This document shows, one piece after another, positions 34,735-46,036 of a stretch of DNA of 64,000 bases (position 1 is its first letter; every line of letters begins with the position of its first letter). The stretch is taken from positions 523,488 to 587,487 of the forward strand of contig NW_027192206.1 of NCBI RefSeq assembly GCF_041956535.1. The letters are read 5' to 3'. The notes under the pieces were generated by a model. It made no database searches. It was given only the letters and a program-made list of their open reading frames with translations, and was not told the origin of the DNA. The position numbers and the translations under genes were made by a program. The DNA is from Calcarisporiella thermophila CBS 279.70 (Eukaryota; Calcarisporiellomycota).

Positions 34735-36253
34735 ATGGGAAAGGATGGAGGATTTCTCACGCCCAAGGCTATTGCCAATCGCATGAAGGTGAGTTGTTTA
34801 GGCTGTTTGTCCATCAGGCTGAGATGTAGATAAAAGGGTCCTGATTTTCGATAATAACTAATCGCTTTTTCATTTTCCACCCCTCCTTTAAAAGGCCAAG
34901 GGTCTTCAAAAGTTAAGGTGGTATTGCCAAGTATGTGAAAAGCAGTGCCGAGATGAGAACGGCTTCAAGGTAGGTGGATCGACTATTATTTATGTTTAAG
35001 CACATTGGATGTATTTATATGCCCTTGTTCCCATGTATAGTGCCACTGTGCATCAGAATCCCATCAGCGGCAACTTCTCCTTGTCGCCGAGAATCCCTAC
35101 AAACACATTGAGAATTATTCACGCGAATTTTTGACCGGCTTTGTTGATTTGCTTTCGAGGCGGTACAACACAAAGCGAGTGCATGCAAATCAAGTATACC
35201 AAGAGTACATCTCTGACCGGAACCATTTGCACATGAATGCCACCAAATGGGATACGCTGACGGGATTTGTGAAATACCTGGGAAGACAGGGCATCTGCCA
35301 CGTGGATGAAACACCCAAAGGCTGGTTCATTCAATGGATAGATAACAGCCCCGAAGCTCTGAAAAGACAGGTAAGCATTGACCACTCATGGCCTCTGGGC
35401 CTTTCTGGGTATGGGTGATTCATTAGGTTTGCTTTTTCTTTTTTTTTTGCTTGGCATTTATTAGGCTGCTATTCAAAAGAAAGAACGCCAAGATGTAGAT
35501 GATGAGCAGCGAGAGCAGCGGATGATACAAGAGCAAATTGAGCGGGCAAGACGAGAAGCAGAAGAGAAAAACCGGCTTGACGAGGCGGAATACACCGAGC
35601 TTCAACGTTCCAAAGAGGATGAAAAAATCAAGCTCGCCATCTCGCTTAAACCCCCCACCACTACCACCGCCACCACCGCTACCACCACCCCTAATACTAC
35701 CTCCAATACCATTACCAATGGCAAACCAAAGCCACTGAGTGCCCTGATTTCTGCTTCAGCACCTCCGAAAAAACCCACCTCGCTAGCTGCATTGGCTGCG
35801 AAAAATAGTTCGAAAGCCCCGGCCAATGGCAATGAGGGTGGGGAAAAGCGTAAACTAACAGCCATGGAGGAAATCATCCTGGCTGAGCAGGAGCGCAAAA
35901 AACGACGTGAGCAGTCGAGCCATCGAGACAGGGGATCGGAGCGAGACAGAAGTGATAGATTGAGCGAACGTGGCTCTGAGAGGGATGGTGACCGTTATGA
36001 AAGAGAGACGCGATACAGCGAGCGAGAGAGAGAAAGGGAGAAGGATCGGGAAAGAGATAGAGATAGAGACAGAGAAAGGGATAGATATAAGGAGAGGGAT
36101 AGAGATCGGGAACGATATAGAGAGAGAAGCCGAGAGAGAGAGAAGGATAGGGAGAGGGATAGAGAGAGGGATAGGGACCGAGACAGAGAGAGAGGTAGAG
36201 AACGTGAAAGATATGGAGATCGGGATCGGGAAAAGGATCGGGAGAGGAGCTGA
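34735..36253 (+). CDS. KIN17-like DNA/RNA-binding protein with R/E/D-repeat tail
   Basis: Four exons (34735-34788, 34895-34969, 35041-35370, 35465-36253), all phase 0. The N-terminus KDGGFLTPKAIANRMKAKG and the zinc finger WYCQVCEKQCRDENGFKCH followed by SESHQRQL are KIN17. The winged-helix domain (FLTGFVDLLSRRYNTKRVHANQ to GRQGICHVDETPKGWFIQW) is complete. A coiled-coil and a basic region follow. The family's C-terminal SH3-like (KOW) tandem is not found; the last 95 or so residues are almost pure Arg/Glu/Asp repeats with some Ser/Lys/Tyr. KIN17 acts in DNA replication/repair and pre-mRNA processing. Confidence 0.9.
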
Positions 36254-37812
36254 GGTAGGAGATTGGCTGAGGGTTTACTTTAAAAAGGCATTCCATCTTG
36301 CCTTATACGTAGCTTTAGCTCTTGAAGATCGAGAGCAAATTCTGTTTCGGATATCAAGCTCCAGGTATCTAGCCCGCATTCTTTGCCGCACGCTCATTCG
36401 ACCGATTCCTCCCCTCTATTTTCACTCGAGCCTTATCCCGTTTTTTATTTACTGTTTTTAATTTGTGTAATAGAATCAATAAATCAGCGCAATCTCTGAT
36501 TCTTGTCGGTTATTTATCGAGTGGCCAGCTCCACGCTGATCAAAATATTTGCAAGCTTTGTACTCGGTGAGCCATTACAATACGTAATTACCTGGGCCGC
36601 ACCGGCTCGACACTCGCTAAGCTTGCACCTCACGGCAATAATTGGAAATAAAAGCCTAATTAGCAGCAAATTTACTGCTTGTGGCCTAGGGCGATAAAAC
36701 CTGGTGTAATGGGGGGGGGGTGTGGGAAGGCCTGCGCGAGGACGTTAGCCAAAAACCTCCCGCCCGCATTCATTAGGGAAAATGTCACAAAGCATGTTTG
36801 TTTTTGTTTGGCTGGGGGGGGGGGGGAGGGAGGGAGGGCGACAGGATTGGCTTGTGTTGTTCAAGACAGGAGGATCGGATGGGATGGTTGGCCTCGGAAG
36901 TCTCTTAGAGGGTCCTTCCCTTTTTGCTCAACGATCACTCTAAGCCCAAACCCACATGAAAAATTGGCAGCACGAGCTCCCATTTGCCCCCCGCCCTCCC
37001 CCAGCGAAATCGATACGCCATGCCTTTCACTAATGAGGGAGGTTCCGATATCGGGCGACGAGACAGGTGTTACCAGGACCAAGAGAGAAAAATGTCTAAG
37101 TAGTGAATCCGAGACATGGCCACTGTAACGTTTGACTTGGAACTCTGGATCAAGCGTAACACCTGTCTATTCCTCCTTCTGGGCCTTGGATTTTCAAGCT
37201 CTGGGATTTGCACTGTGATTCCGCGGATTTTAACCAGGGTTTGGAGGGGGGAGGGGGCGAGGGGGGGAGGGGGAGTGATGGGAGTGCTGATGAAAAACCG
37301 TGGGCAATTCGAGTGGGAAAAGGCAAGGCCTTCTTAGGGGAGGAATTGAGACATTTTCACTTGTCATGCTTACCTTATTGTTTTCTTTGGAATTGCTTTC
37401 TCATTTCTAATGAGACCGTGCTAACCAGGCTGGATCCAACAATATACACGCGAGGCAGGACTGGATCCCCCTCGAAAAAGGTACAGCGTTCAATGCCAGG
37501 ATCATTTATTATATTATATAAATAAAACCGACCGCTGTGTTGCCAGGTTTCACTCTTGTTACGGGCTGAGCTTTTCACAGGCGGCCCGCCAAATATATAT
37601 ACCTAGAAGGCCGCTTTTTTTTGGCTTTCCATCCCGTTTGGCTTTCAAGGACGAAAAAACGATAGGGCTACTTTGTCGCTAGTGTGCTTTCCCTCCTCTT
37701 TCCCCCCCGGCTGGTCTGTCTTTCCAATCCACTCGCCCTACTCTTTGCCACCCCCACCCCCACCCCTGTCGCTTGAGAACCTTGCCTTTGCGGCCGTGAG
37801 AGCAAGAAGAAC
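36254..37812. other. 1.6-kb intergenic region with three G-run clusters
   Basis: Holds G10 at 36711-36720, a G13 run followed by (AGGG)3 at about 36814-36838, and alternating G runs at about 37244-37272, all on the + strand upstream of the velvet gene. No coding region supported. TATA-like AAATATATATACC near 37592 could belong to the velvet promoter. Confidence 0.55.
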
Positions 37813-39826
37813 ATGTCAAAGCTGAACTACAACTTTGTGAAGAACTCCGAGAGCATCTGGTCCGGCGATGTGTAAGTGTGCCTGTCTGCTCTGTGATGGC
37901 CCCGCACCCTAACCTCCCTCTCGCCCGCTCTAGCTCCAATTTCTCGCTCATCTTCCGCCAGCAGCCTAAACAGGCCCGAGTGTGCAATTCCAAAGAAAGG
38001 GCGGATCGGCGTCCAATCGACCCCCCGCCCATCGTCCAGATCAAACTCGACGACGCAGGTGCCGAGGAGTCCCAGTATGTGTTGCCGGCTGCGCTGCTCT
38101 CCAAGTGGAAGAAGAACTCACCCTCTGCTTTCTTGTACCTAGGCGATTTCTGCAGAGCCCGAATTTTTTCATGTGCGCAGACATTGTCAGCGCAAAGGAG
38201 TACGCAAAGGACCCAGTCCTGGTGTCGCAGCGCCCGTTGGTAGGGAGCAACGTATCCTCACTGCACCGGCTGAAGGATATCGACAATACGGGTGAGTGAG
38301 CCGAAAGGGATCGCTCTGGCTAGAGCACTCTCGGTATTGACTCCTTTTTTTTTTCCCCACCTCTCTAGACGGCGGCTTCTTTGTTTTCGGTGATCTGTCG
38401 GTTAGAGTCGAAGGCAATTTCCGTCTTAAGCTGAATCTCTATCGGATCAAAGAGTAAGTGTCGAAGATGAATGGCGCTCTGATCTTCCAATCCTCCCCAC
38501 TTCATGGCCCTGTACTAATCATGGTCTTGATCAATAGTGAAGTGGCTATGCTCATCCAAACCATCTACTCCGAGCCCTTCACCGTGTACAGCGCCAAGGA
38601 ATTTCCGGGCATGGCCGAATCGACATTCCTTTCGAGATCCTTCTCTGATCAGGGGGTCAAACTGCGCATCCGGAAGGAGCACCGCATTCAACTCAAGCGA
38701 GCCGCGCCTCTTCTCTCTCCTCCCAGCGGCCACGACCAAGACGCCTCTGGCAAAATGAAGGTCAAAAGGCAGCGCTCCAACGACGATGTGATGAGTGAAG
38801 ATCGAGACTCTACTCCGCCTATGCCAACTCCGATTCCTACCCTGCCTCTCAACGCTGGCGAGCCCGGCCTCATTTCGCCAAGAGGTGGAATTGTGGAGGG
38901 ACACACTCGGCTGGGATATCCCTCCCCAATTTCCCCCGAATATTCGCGGCACTCTTTCTCGAGCCCCCACGGCCTCCCTACAGCAGGCCCCAGGGCAATG
39001 AGCCTCGATGCTGGCGTACGCTCCCTCCCACTTACCTCCTCCCTCTCCACCAGTGCTCCCTACCCGTCTCCTCTATGGGCCTCCGGCGCAGCGGGAGGTG
39101 CAGCGGGTAGGGATCTCTACGGCCAACCTTCGCAGCCGTCTTCTTACCCCCCCTCGTATTCCGAGCAGGGCCCGGCTCTGTCCGCGGCGGGTGCGCCCAT
39201 GCGTTCTCCTCCCACCTCTGCCTTCACCCAGCTGCACTCCTACTCCCAGCACCAGCAGCAGTATAGTTACGCCGGCCAGCCCACTCACCACGAGAGGCCC
39301 AGCTCGGCCGAACCGCTCCCCAAAGCCCTGAGTCCCATCGCGTCGGATGCGTTGTATCGCTCCAGCTCCGCTGGCTCGTCCTCTCACCCCTCCACCCCCT
39401 CCCGAACAACCCCCAGCTTTCCCCTCCAACCCTCTCAGTCTCTGCCACTATCCCCCCCCCTCGACCACCAACCTTCACCATCGGGATACCCCGCCTCATC
39501 CCCGTACGCTTCCCCCGCCTTCCCTTCTGCTTCACCCAGGCTTCCAGGAACACAAGTCCTTATATCCCTCTCGCTGGGGCGATCTAGGCAAGCCCGCCGC
39601 GCCCACCTCCCCCTCTGCTGCCGCGGTGAGGCTCCCGCCTCCCAGCATGATGTTGATGCAGCAGCAGCACGAGGAAGCAAACAAGAGGGAGGGTGGAGGC
39701 ATGCCCTTTCACTTGGCGTCGCCCATGATCACTTCCCCCCCCTCCACTACCCATCCAACCACCACCCAGTCCTCCTCCGCATTTCTCTCCATCTCTAATC
39801 TGCAGCATCCCATGGACGAACACTGA
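37813..39826 (+). CDS. Velvet-domain transcriptional regulator
   Basis: Five or more exons. The velvet domain starts at once: [34 protein letters not shown], then [18 protein letters not shown] (after a GTATGTG..CTAG intron), [66 protein letters not shown]. The rest is a long Pro/Ser/Tyr-rich region of the VelB/VosA kind. Velvet proteins form dimers with an NF-kB-like fold that control development and secondary metabolism in response to light. Near 39530-39545 the frame that fits the Pro/Ser-rich region (ends 39798) and the better-looking C-terminus ([18 protein letters not shown].., ends 39826) disagree, so an undetected small intron, indel or sequence error is likely. The end given is that of the more natural C-terminus. 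Confidence 0.85.
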
Positions 39827-40406
39827 ACTATTTATCAGGGGAAAAAAAAATGCGTATCGCCGGACTCCCTTCCTTATATGACTTAAATATTACCTAATGG
39901 ACTCCCAACGTTCTTATATTTCTTTTTACTATTCTTTTCGGCCTCCTGCTTGGATATTCTACAGAACCCCAGTATACATTCCCCCCCCACTGATGATGTA
40001 GATAAGTTTTATATTAATCCCTAATTTATCATTTTTTTATTCTCTTGTATATTTTTAGGTAATAGAAGATAAAATAATCTTAATAAACAAATTAATATAT
40101 ATATAATGAAACATGGCTTCTAACTAAGATATCAACTAGCAGATATCATGGTCACCAAATATGTATATAGAATAAAAGTAAAGGAGAGGGTAAATCCATC
40201 GGCGCTAGAGCAAGAAGACTGCATATAAAAAAAAAAGACTAGACCTAACCATGAAAGTATGTGAAATTAAAAATGATATTTACAAAGTCAAAAACATTGG
40301 GATTAAAATACAATTAGAAATTCAGCGTATGACATAGAGTACATTGGAATGAAGTGAAGCATGTGTAGGTGAGGCCCATGTTGTTCGCCCTTCTTTTTTC
40401 TTTCTT
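39827..40406. other. Convergent 3' spacer
   Basis: AT-rich 3' sequence between the velvet and kinase stop codons, containing ATATATATA and A-runs. No gene seen. Confidence 0.55.
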
Positions 40407-41834
40407 TTACTCCCTCAACCACTCCGTATCAAGAAGCTGGTCGATATCCCACCGCTTCTCAGGCTGAGTGTGGAATACCCCCGCTAACAGCTCCTTTAAT
40501 GCTCCACTCGCTCCCTCTGGCTCGGAATACCGGCCAGAGATGATTTGGAAATGCAAGCGCGGCTGGTACTCGTCGTGGAATGGCAAACGTCCCGTGACAA
40601 GAGCGTAGAGGACAACGCCCATGGCCCAGATGTCCACTTGGGGGCAGCGTAGCCGTGTAGGCGAACGAAGCTGCTCAGGCGAGGCATAGGGGAGAGACCC
40701 AACCACTGGCTCATCCCCCTCCTCCTCTCCCGCCCCCATCTCTTTAGGCTGTTCGCCATCGCCACAGCCACCACAGCCGCCTGCCTCATCCTTCCTCTTG
40801 GAACCTTCGTTGATGCTCCCCAGCAAAGCCCGCTCTGCTTCTGCGTCCCAGAACTCTGCTAAACCAAAGTCGCACAGGTGCACACTCCCATCGGTTCCAA
40901 GGAGGATATTCTCCAACTTGATGTCCTTGTGACACATGCGCACTTCACGGTGCAAATACCGCACTGCGCGGCACAGCTCCCGAAATATGCGTCGAGCCTC
41001 CACCTCGGAGAGCTGGCCTTTCCGATTAAGATAGGATAGCAAGTCTTCTTTGCACAGGTCCGTGAACAAGAACACGGATTCGTCCATAACGAGCACATCT
41101 CGCAAAGGAAGAATATTTTCGTTTCTCAGACATCGCCATATTCTTACTTCGCGCATGAGCGCCTTTTCGCCTCGTCCACCCTGTATCCGAACTATCTTCA
41201 CCGCTACGGGCTGGGCCACTGGGACCACAGGATACGCCTCTCTGACCACGCAGGATGCACCGTGTCCTATCAACGGCCCCAGAATATAGTCTCCCACCTG
41301 CTCTCCTTCGTCGTCGACTCGGGGAGAGATGGGGGCGCCTGCCAGGGCTGAGAGGTAATTGACCGCAGGCGAAGGGGGTAAATCACTGTAGGACGACGCA
41401 GTTACGTACGGAGTGGCTGATGTGGACTTTCGCCGAGGTAGAGGTACAGGGATGCCAGTTATGGGCTCGGGCTTACGAGAGAAATGGGCCCGGGCATCGG
41501 CCGGAGAGAGCCAAGGATCGGTCAATGTTCGCCTTTGACGATGGCCATGTTGCATGGTTTCGTCAGTCGCAGAAGAGATGGACGAAGAGGGTGAGACGCT
41601 ATGATCCGCCAAGGATCGGCCCTCCTCGATTGGATAAGGATGGGAGTCTGTAGGAGAGGCAAAATAGGAGGGGATCTGGATGTTGAGCGGTTGATGAGGC
41701 AGAAACGGCTGTGAATTGCGCAAATCATTAGCGCCGGTTATGATCTCGAATGGATTGATGAGTTTCCCACTAGCCCATTCTTCGCCTTTCTTTCTCCGTG
41801 CGGCCTCCTGCTGTTGCTGATAATATCCCTTCAT
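40407..41834 (-). CDS. Serine/threonine protein kinase
   Basis: A single-exon ORF starting MKGYYQQQQEAARRKK (an upstream in-frame extension looks non-coding). A Ser/Pro-rich N-terminal half of about 190 residues precedes the kinase domain. This has glycine loop GPLIGHGASCVVREA, VAVKIV with the ATP Lys, a conserved Glu in MREVRIWRCL, catalytic loop CHKDIKLENILL, CDFGLAEFW, SLPYASPEQLRSP and DIWAMGVVLYALVTGRLPF. The catalytic loop is HKD rather than HRD; Lys, Asp and Asn are kept, so activity is expected. An acidic/Gly-rich insert (CGGCGDGEQPKEM) lies in the activation segment. Subfamily unclear, nearest to fungal CAMK-like kinases. Confidence 0.87.
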   Translation of the reverse strand: MKGYYQQQQEAARRKKGEEWASGKLINPFEIITGANDLRNSQPFLPHQPLNIQIPSYFASPTDSHPYPIEEGRSLADHSVSPSSSISSATDETMQHGHRQRRTLTDPWLSPADARAHFSRKPEPITGIPVPLPRRKSTSATPYVTASSYSDLPPSPAVNYLSALAGAPISPRVDDEGEQVGDYILGPLIGHGASCVVREAYPVVPVAQPVAVKIVRIQGGRGEKALMREVRIWRCLRNENILPLRDVLVMDESVFLFTDLCKEDLLSYLNRKGQLSEVEARRIFRELCRAVRYLHREVRMCHKDIKLENILLGTDGSVHLCDFGLAEFWDAEAERALLGSINEGSKRKDEAGGCGGCGDGEQPKEMGAGEEEGDEPVVGSLPYASPEQLRSPTRLRCPQVDIWAMGVVLYALVTGRLPFHDEYQPRLHFQIISGRYSEPEGASGALKELLAGVFHTQPEKRWDIDQLLDTEWLRE

Positions 41835-43249
41835 GGAGGATATTAAACGCGGAGTTGACAATGGGAATGATTTGTTGCGTTTTAGAGATAAGATGGATGC
41901 TTGATTGTGACCGTTGGACAGGCCGGTTTGAGAGCTTTTGTAGATAACGAAATAAATAAATGCGGTTTGAAGTGTCTTTGGCCGCCTTACGAGGGAGAGA
42001 AAGGAGGAGGAATATAAATATACGAAAAAAATGCGGATCCCGCTGATAAGCGATAAATCGTGACGTCGTTTTGCATATCGAACCAAACAAGTTTAGTGCC
42101 ATTTAGAGTTTCCAGAGGGCAGCAGAGCTTAAATAAGACTTATTGCAGGACGCCCTCTGCCTCCACCCCCCTCGCGGCTCATCGCCACAGCCCAGCGGCC
42201 CCAACCTCGCCTCCGCGCTCCACTTCAACAGTCCCCCTCCTTCGCCTCCTCCTCCTCCTCCTCGGCTCTTCTTCCCCTCGACCCGCGCTTCCCCGCATGA
42301 TTTAGAGCTGAGATATGGGAAAAGTCACATGATGCTTATTTGGACAATTAGGGTTCTGGTGTTGCACTTTTCTAAAATGATAATAAGCGTTGTAGAACAT
42401 TCGTCCGATTTTGTGACTGCGGCACGCAGCGGGTTTGGATCCCAATTTCATCTTCCCGGTTTAAGTAAGCCTGCTGACTTTATCCGTCTAAGCGCGTCTA
42501 TTTGAAAAAGGGAGCCCGAGAAAAGCTATCAAAACTCACGGCTGGCGTGAGGAGTCATCTTGCCTGCCATTGGTAAGATAAGTGTAGGCCATTGATTCAA
42601 TAAAAGTGGGTTTCTGCAGAGTGAGGTAATACGCAGCACCTCTCCCTCGAGAGAGAAGGAGGGTAAGGTTGTTCTGGTTACTCAAAGTGACTCTTATCTT
42701 CTATTTCTTGTTGATTCCACATTCAACCTTCACGGCGGTATTGAACTATCACCTTCACTTGTATCCTCGAAATCGATGAATTAATGAAATCCTCCTCTTC
42801 CCTCGAACTCAACTTTGCCTGGCCAATAAGGCGCCCTATAGGGAGAGATAAGTGAGGCACGGTCAAATTGGAAGTTGCTTACCAAATTGCAGAATTAAAT
42901 CTTATGGAATGATTTAATTAAGTTATCTAACTTTGAGAGTAAAATCAGTTTAGTCAAGCCTCTCTGCATTTGCTTTTGTTATTTTTCTATATTTACAATT
43001 CTAGTTGAGTGGGCGGCTATTTTGATGGTATCGACCACATTGGCTTGCATTATTGAAGTTGGCTTCATCTATAGCCTTTTTATTTATTCTTAATTTCAAG
43101 CTATCGGAGTGAGCATTCGATGACAAAAAAGTGCAGCACTGATAGATCAATCTTTGGTCAGGGATAAAATAATTTAGCAAAAGACGATTAATAATTCAAA
43201 GAGCACTAAATAAATTCTTTAATGAAAGGGTGAGTCTACTTTCGCAGGT
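41835..43249. other. 1.4-kb spacer at the edge of the accessory island
   Basis: Includes the kinase upstream region, a C-rich patch at about 42150-42300 and AT-rich sequence beyond. No supported ORF. Confidence 0.5.
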
Positions 43250-45587
43250 TCAAAAATAGCTACCATTGGATAGTTTGGCGCTCGTAATGAAATCGAACCC
43301 TTCGATGTCTGCAACCGATGCTACCTCAAAATTCACCTCCCTGGTATGGTGCCCGTCAGAGTAGATAAAGGTAGAGCACTCTTCTATATGTATATACTGT
43401 TCCTGCTCGAGTATTTCCGCATATGAGGCGGGTCGGAGTAGGAACACTATTCGGAGCTTGGTGAAATCGTCATCGATGTAGTGTTCGCAGAGCATGCATG
43501 CCTCGTATATATTCCAGGTTTTGAGCTCTTCTATGAATTTTTCGGGGGAGGTCATTTTGACTTGCAAAAGCACCAGCTCGTCAGACTGGGCACTGGGGCC
43601 ACGGTGGAGAATCGCATAATTAATCGCCTTATAAGTCTCAGTTGCGGGTATAAGAAGGTAATTCTTAGACCTCTGTTCAAGGGTATCAAATAGGTGATTA
43701 AAAAGTTTGGGATGGCGTGCGAACGGGTTGACTGAAGAAATATCTATAGTGTCCACACTGTCTTCTTCCAAGGAGTAAAGGTCTTTCTGAAATTAGATCG
43801 CTAAAATCGATATGCCCTTTAGTATGGATGAGGTTGGACTTGTCGTCTTGCTCCAACTTAACCGTGTCAAATTTGATACACCTAGAGGTTTTGGCTTTTT
43901 ATAAAAGGAGCCATTCGACTTCCTGACAAAATCCAGGGCCCACCATACTACCATCAAATGTGGGCGATCCGAGTGATTTGAGAAGGTCATTGAAATGGCG
44001 GCCGTAGTAGGCTCGAACCCCTTCTTTAAAGACCGGATTGAAAAACTTGATTTCAGCGTAGCAAGATGTAGGCGATAGTATCTCGTACATTTACTTCCGG
44101 TCGATTGTGTAAGAACCAGCTTCAATACCAATATCCATGATCGCGGCTATTGCAGCTACCTTCACCTTATCTACATCAACCAACCCAAAATTTCCTTTCA
44201 AAAATTTTAAGTGGTTTTCTTCAATTTCTCCACGAGCACTAGTAAGGAAAGCTTTTGCACGAGCCTTAACCCTGCGGAGGCGAATGGATTCTGAGACTTG
44301 GCTCAAATATCCTCTTTTGGCCAATGAGATAAGATGCTCGCAGAGTCCAGAGAGCAAGTATGGGTAAAACAGGGTAATCTCTCGCATCACATCCAGCACT
44401 TGTTCAGTTGGAAATGCGGCACACTTGCTTGGAGTGGTGTCAATAACCCATGCGACATCGGCAAATCTCTTTTCGATGAAGACTTTAGCTTCGGTATCAT
44501 TAAAAGGAGTCATAAACTGGTATGGCTTGAAACCACTTATCCCATATGGGGGTGTAATTGCGTTGTTGCTAGATGCGCACAGAACCACCACGCGTCCAAA
44601 CAGTCTAAGAACTGTCTGGTAGACTACAAAAGGGTACTCAACCTTGTCTTCCTTCAACTCTTCGAGGTTATCAATAATCCAGATTGGGATCAACTTCTCA
44701 TCGGTGCATAGGTTGTTGAGTTTGTTAAGAAAGATACCAGTTTCTTCGTTTAGGTCGTATTTCCGATAGCTGTATGATACATCGTAGAACTCTTTGACAA
44801 GAGAATGTACTTCACTGTCATCTGGAAAAGCCATGATAATATCACGCAGAAGGAACCGAAACCTTTTGCCGTAGCTCTTAAGAGCATACCAAGTTTTACA
44901 ATCATTGATATATATTACTCGGTAGGTAGGCTCTGTTAGTCGAAGATAGGTGGCAATCTGGAGCAACACGTGGCTTTTGCCAACACCATGTGGACCATGG
45001 ACATAGATTCCCTTGAGGTCACTAGGGCCAACGGCAAAATTAGTAGAAGTTGAAGCAGTACCACTCCCAGCAGTGGTTCGCTGACGGTACGCGGTTGAAA
45101 ACGCCATAGCTAAAAGGGCTTCTTTTTCTAAAAACAAGCCAGAGTTTTCGAGTATAACTTGCCTACTATTCGCTATGTGTTTCGCACGTAAAATTATTTC
45201 ATTAAGTATGGGTTCGGCCGCCTTAAAACGATACAGCGTCTCGTATAATGTGAGGGAATTGCCAATGACTGGCACCGATAGAAAATCGTTTGAAATTTCT
45301 TCATGGGCGCAGTTGACAATTCTAGTAAATTTACATTCATGAAAATCAGTCGCTTTGGTCCTGGAAATAGCATCTTTGCGCATGCTTGAGGATAATATAA
45401 CGTCGTCGATTTCTAATCATTAAAAGCATAGAAGAAAATTGTACTAAATTAGTTAGGGTCGCCAATGTAGTATCGAGCGAGAGGAGGAGGAAATGTGGAG
45501 TTGGAAGATACCTTTACTAAGAGCGTCGTATTCACTTGCGCTCGATTCAGTATCCTCATATGTTCTTTTCGATGGCACCCACGGCAT
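43250..45587 (-). pseudogene. Crinkler-type P-loop NTPase / nuclease-like gene, disrupted
   Basis: Upstream exon MPWVPSKRTYEDTESSASEY splices over a GTATCT..ATTAG intron into a 430-codon block with a Walker A (GIYVHGPHGVGKSHVLLQ), Walker B-like WIIDNLEELKEDKV and conserved GISGFKPYQFMTPFNDTEA. This architecture is that of fungal/oomycete Crinkler-type proteins: an NTPase followed by a restriction-endonuclease-like C-terminal part (here LVLLQVKMTS, with D..QVK). The C-terminal part is broken: a TAA follows IDRK (44091-44093), a second in-frame TAA follows EVEWLLL (about 43899), and the remaining homology continues in another frame from about 43771. Splicing seems an unlikely rescue. Such proteins are often secreted or host-directed effectors; no classical signal peptide is seen here. 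Confidence 0.72.
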
Positions 45588-46036
45588 GTGCAAGTAACGA
45601 TGCAATTGTGAGCTAGATTTGAACGACTTAAGAAAGCAGAGAAAGACGGCCCATCCAACATTTTTGCAAGCTATATATACAAAAAAGAGAAAATAAAGGA
45701 GGAAAAGTGGGAGGAAAGATGAAAGAAAAGGTGGTAACAATGGCGGAGGGAGTGAAACCAGCAGTGAAAACTAGGCAAAAGACTAGCGCTATGTATTGAA
45801 CTTAATCCAACTTTTGCTGACAGACTGATTCGATACTAGTGTAAAAACAGACCTATCGTAATCTCCAAGTCTTCCATAACCGAAAAAAGATTTCGATTTG
45901 TTGCCCGAAATCAGTAGACGGATGTCATCTATGGTTATTCATATTCCCAGGTCTAAGTCATACTCAACATCGGTAACAAGGAAATCAGCAGTTCGTCCCT
46001 AAAGACTCTCCGATATTAGTTTTAATATCCATTACT
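45588..46036. other. Spacer, possibly retroelement remnant
   Basis: AT-rich sequence between the Crinkler-type start and the gag fragment. It may include pol debris, but no motif can be recognised. Confidence 0.35.

Noticed and set aside
41835-42086. N-terminal extension of the kinase to 42086
   Set aside because: The extra residues have no coding character and look like upstream sequence; the start at 41834 is preferred.
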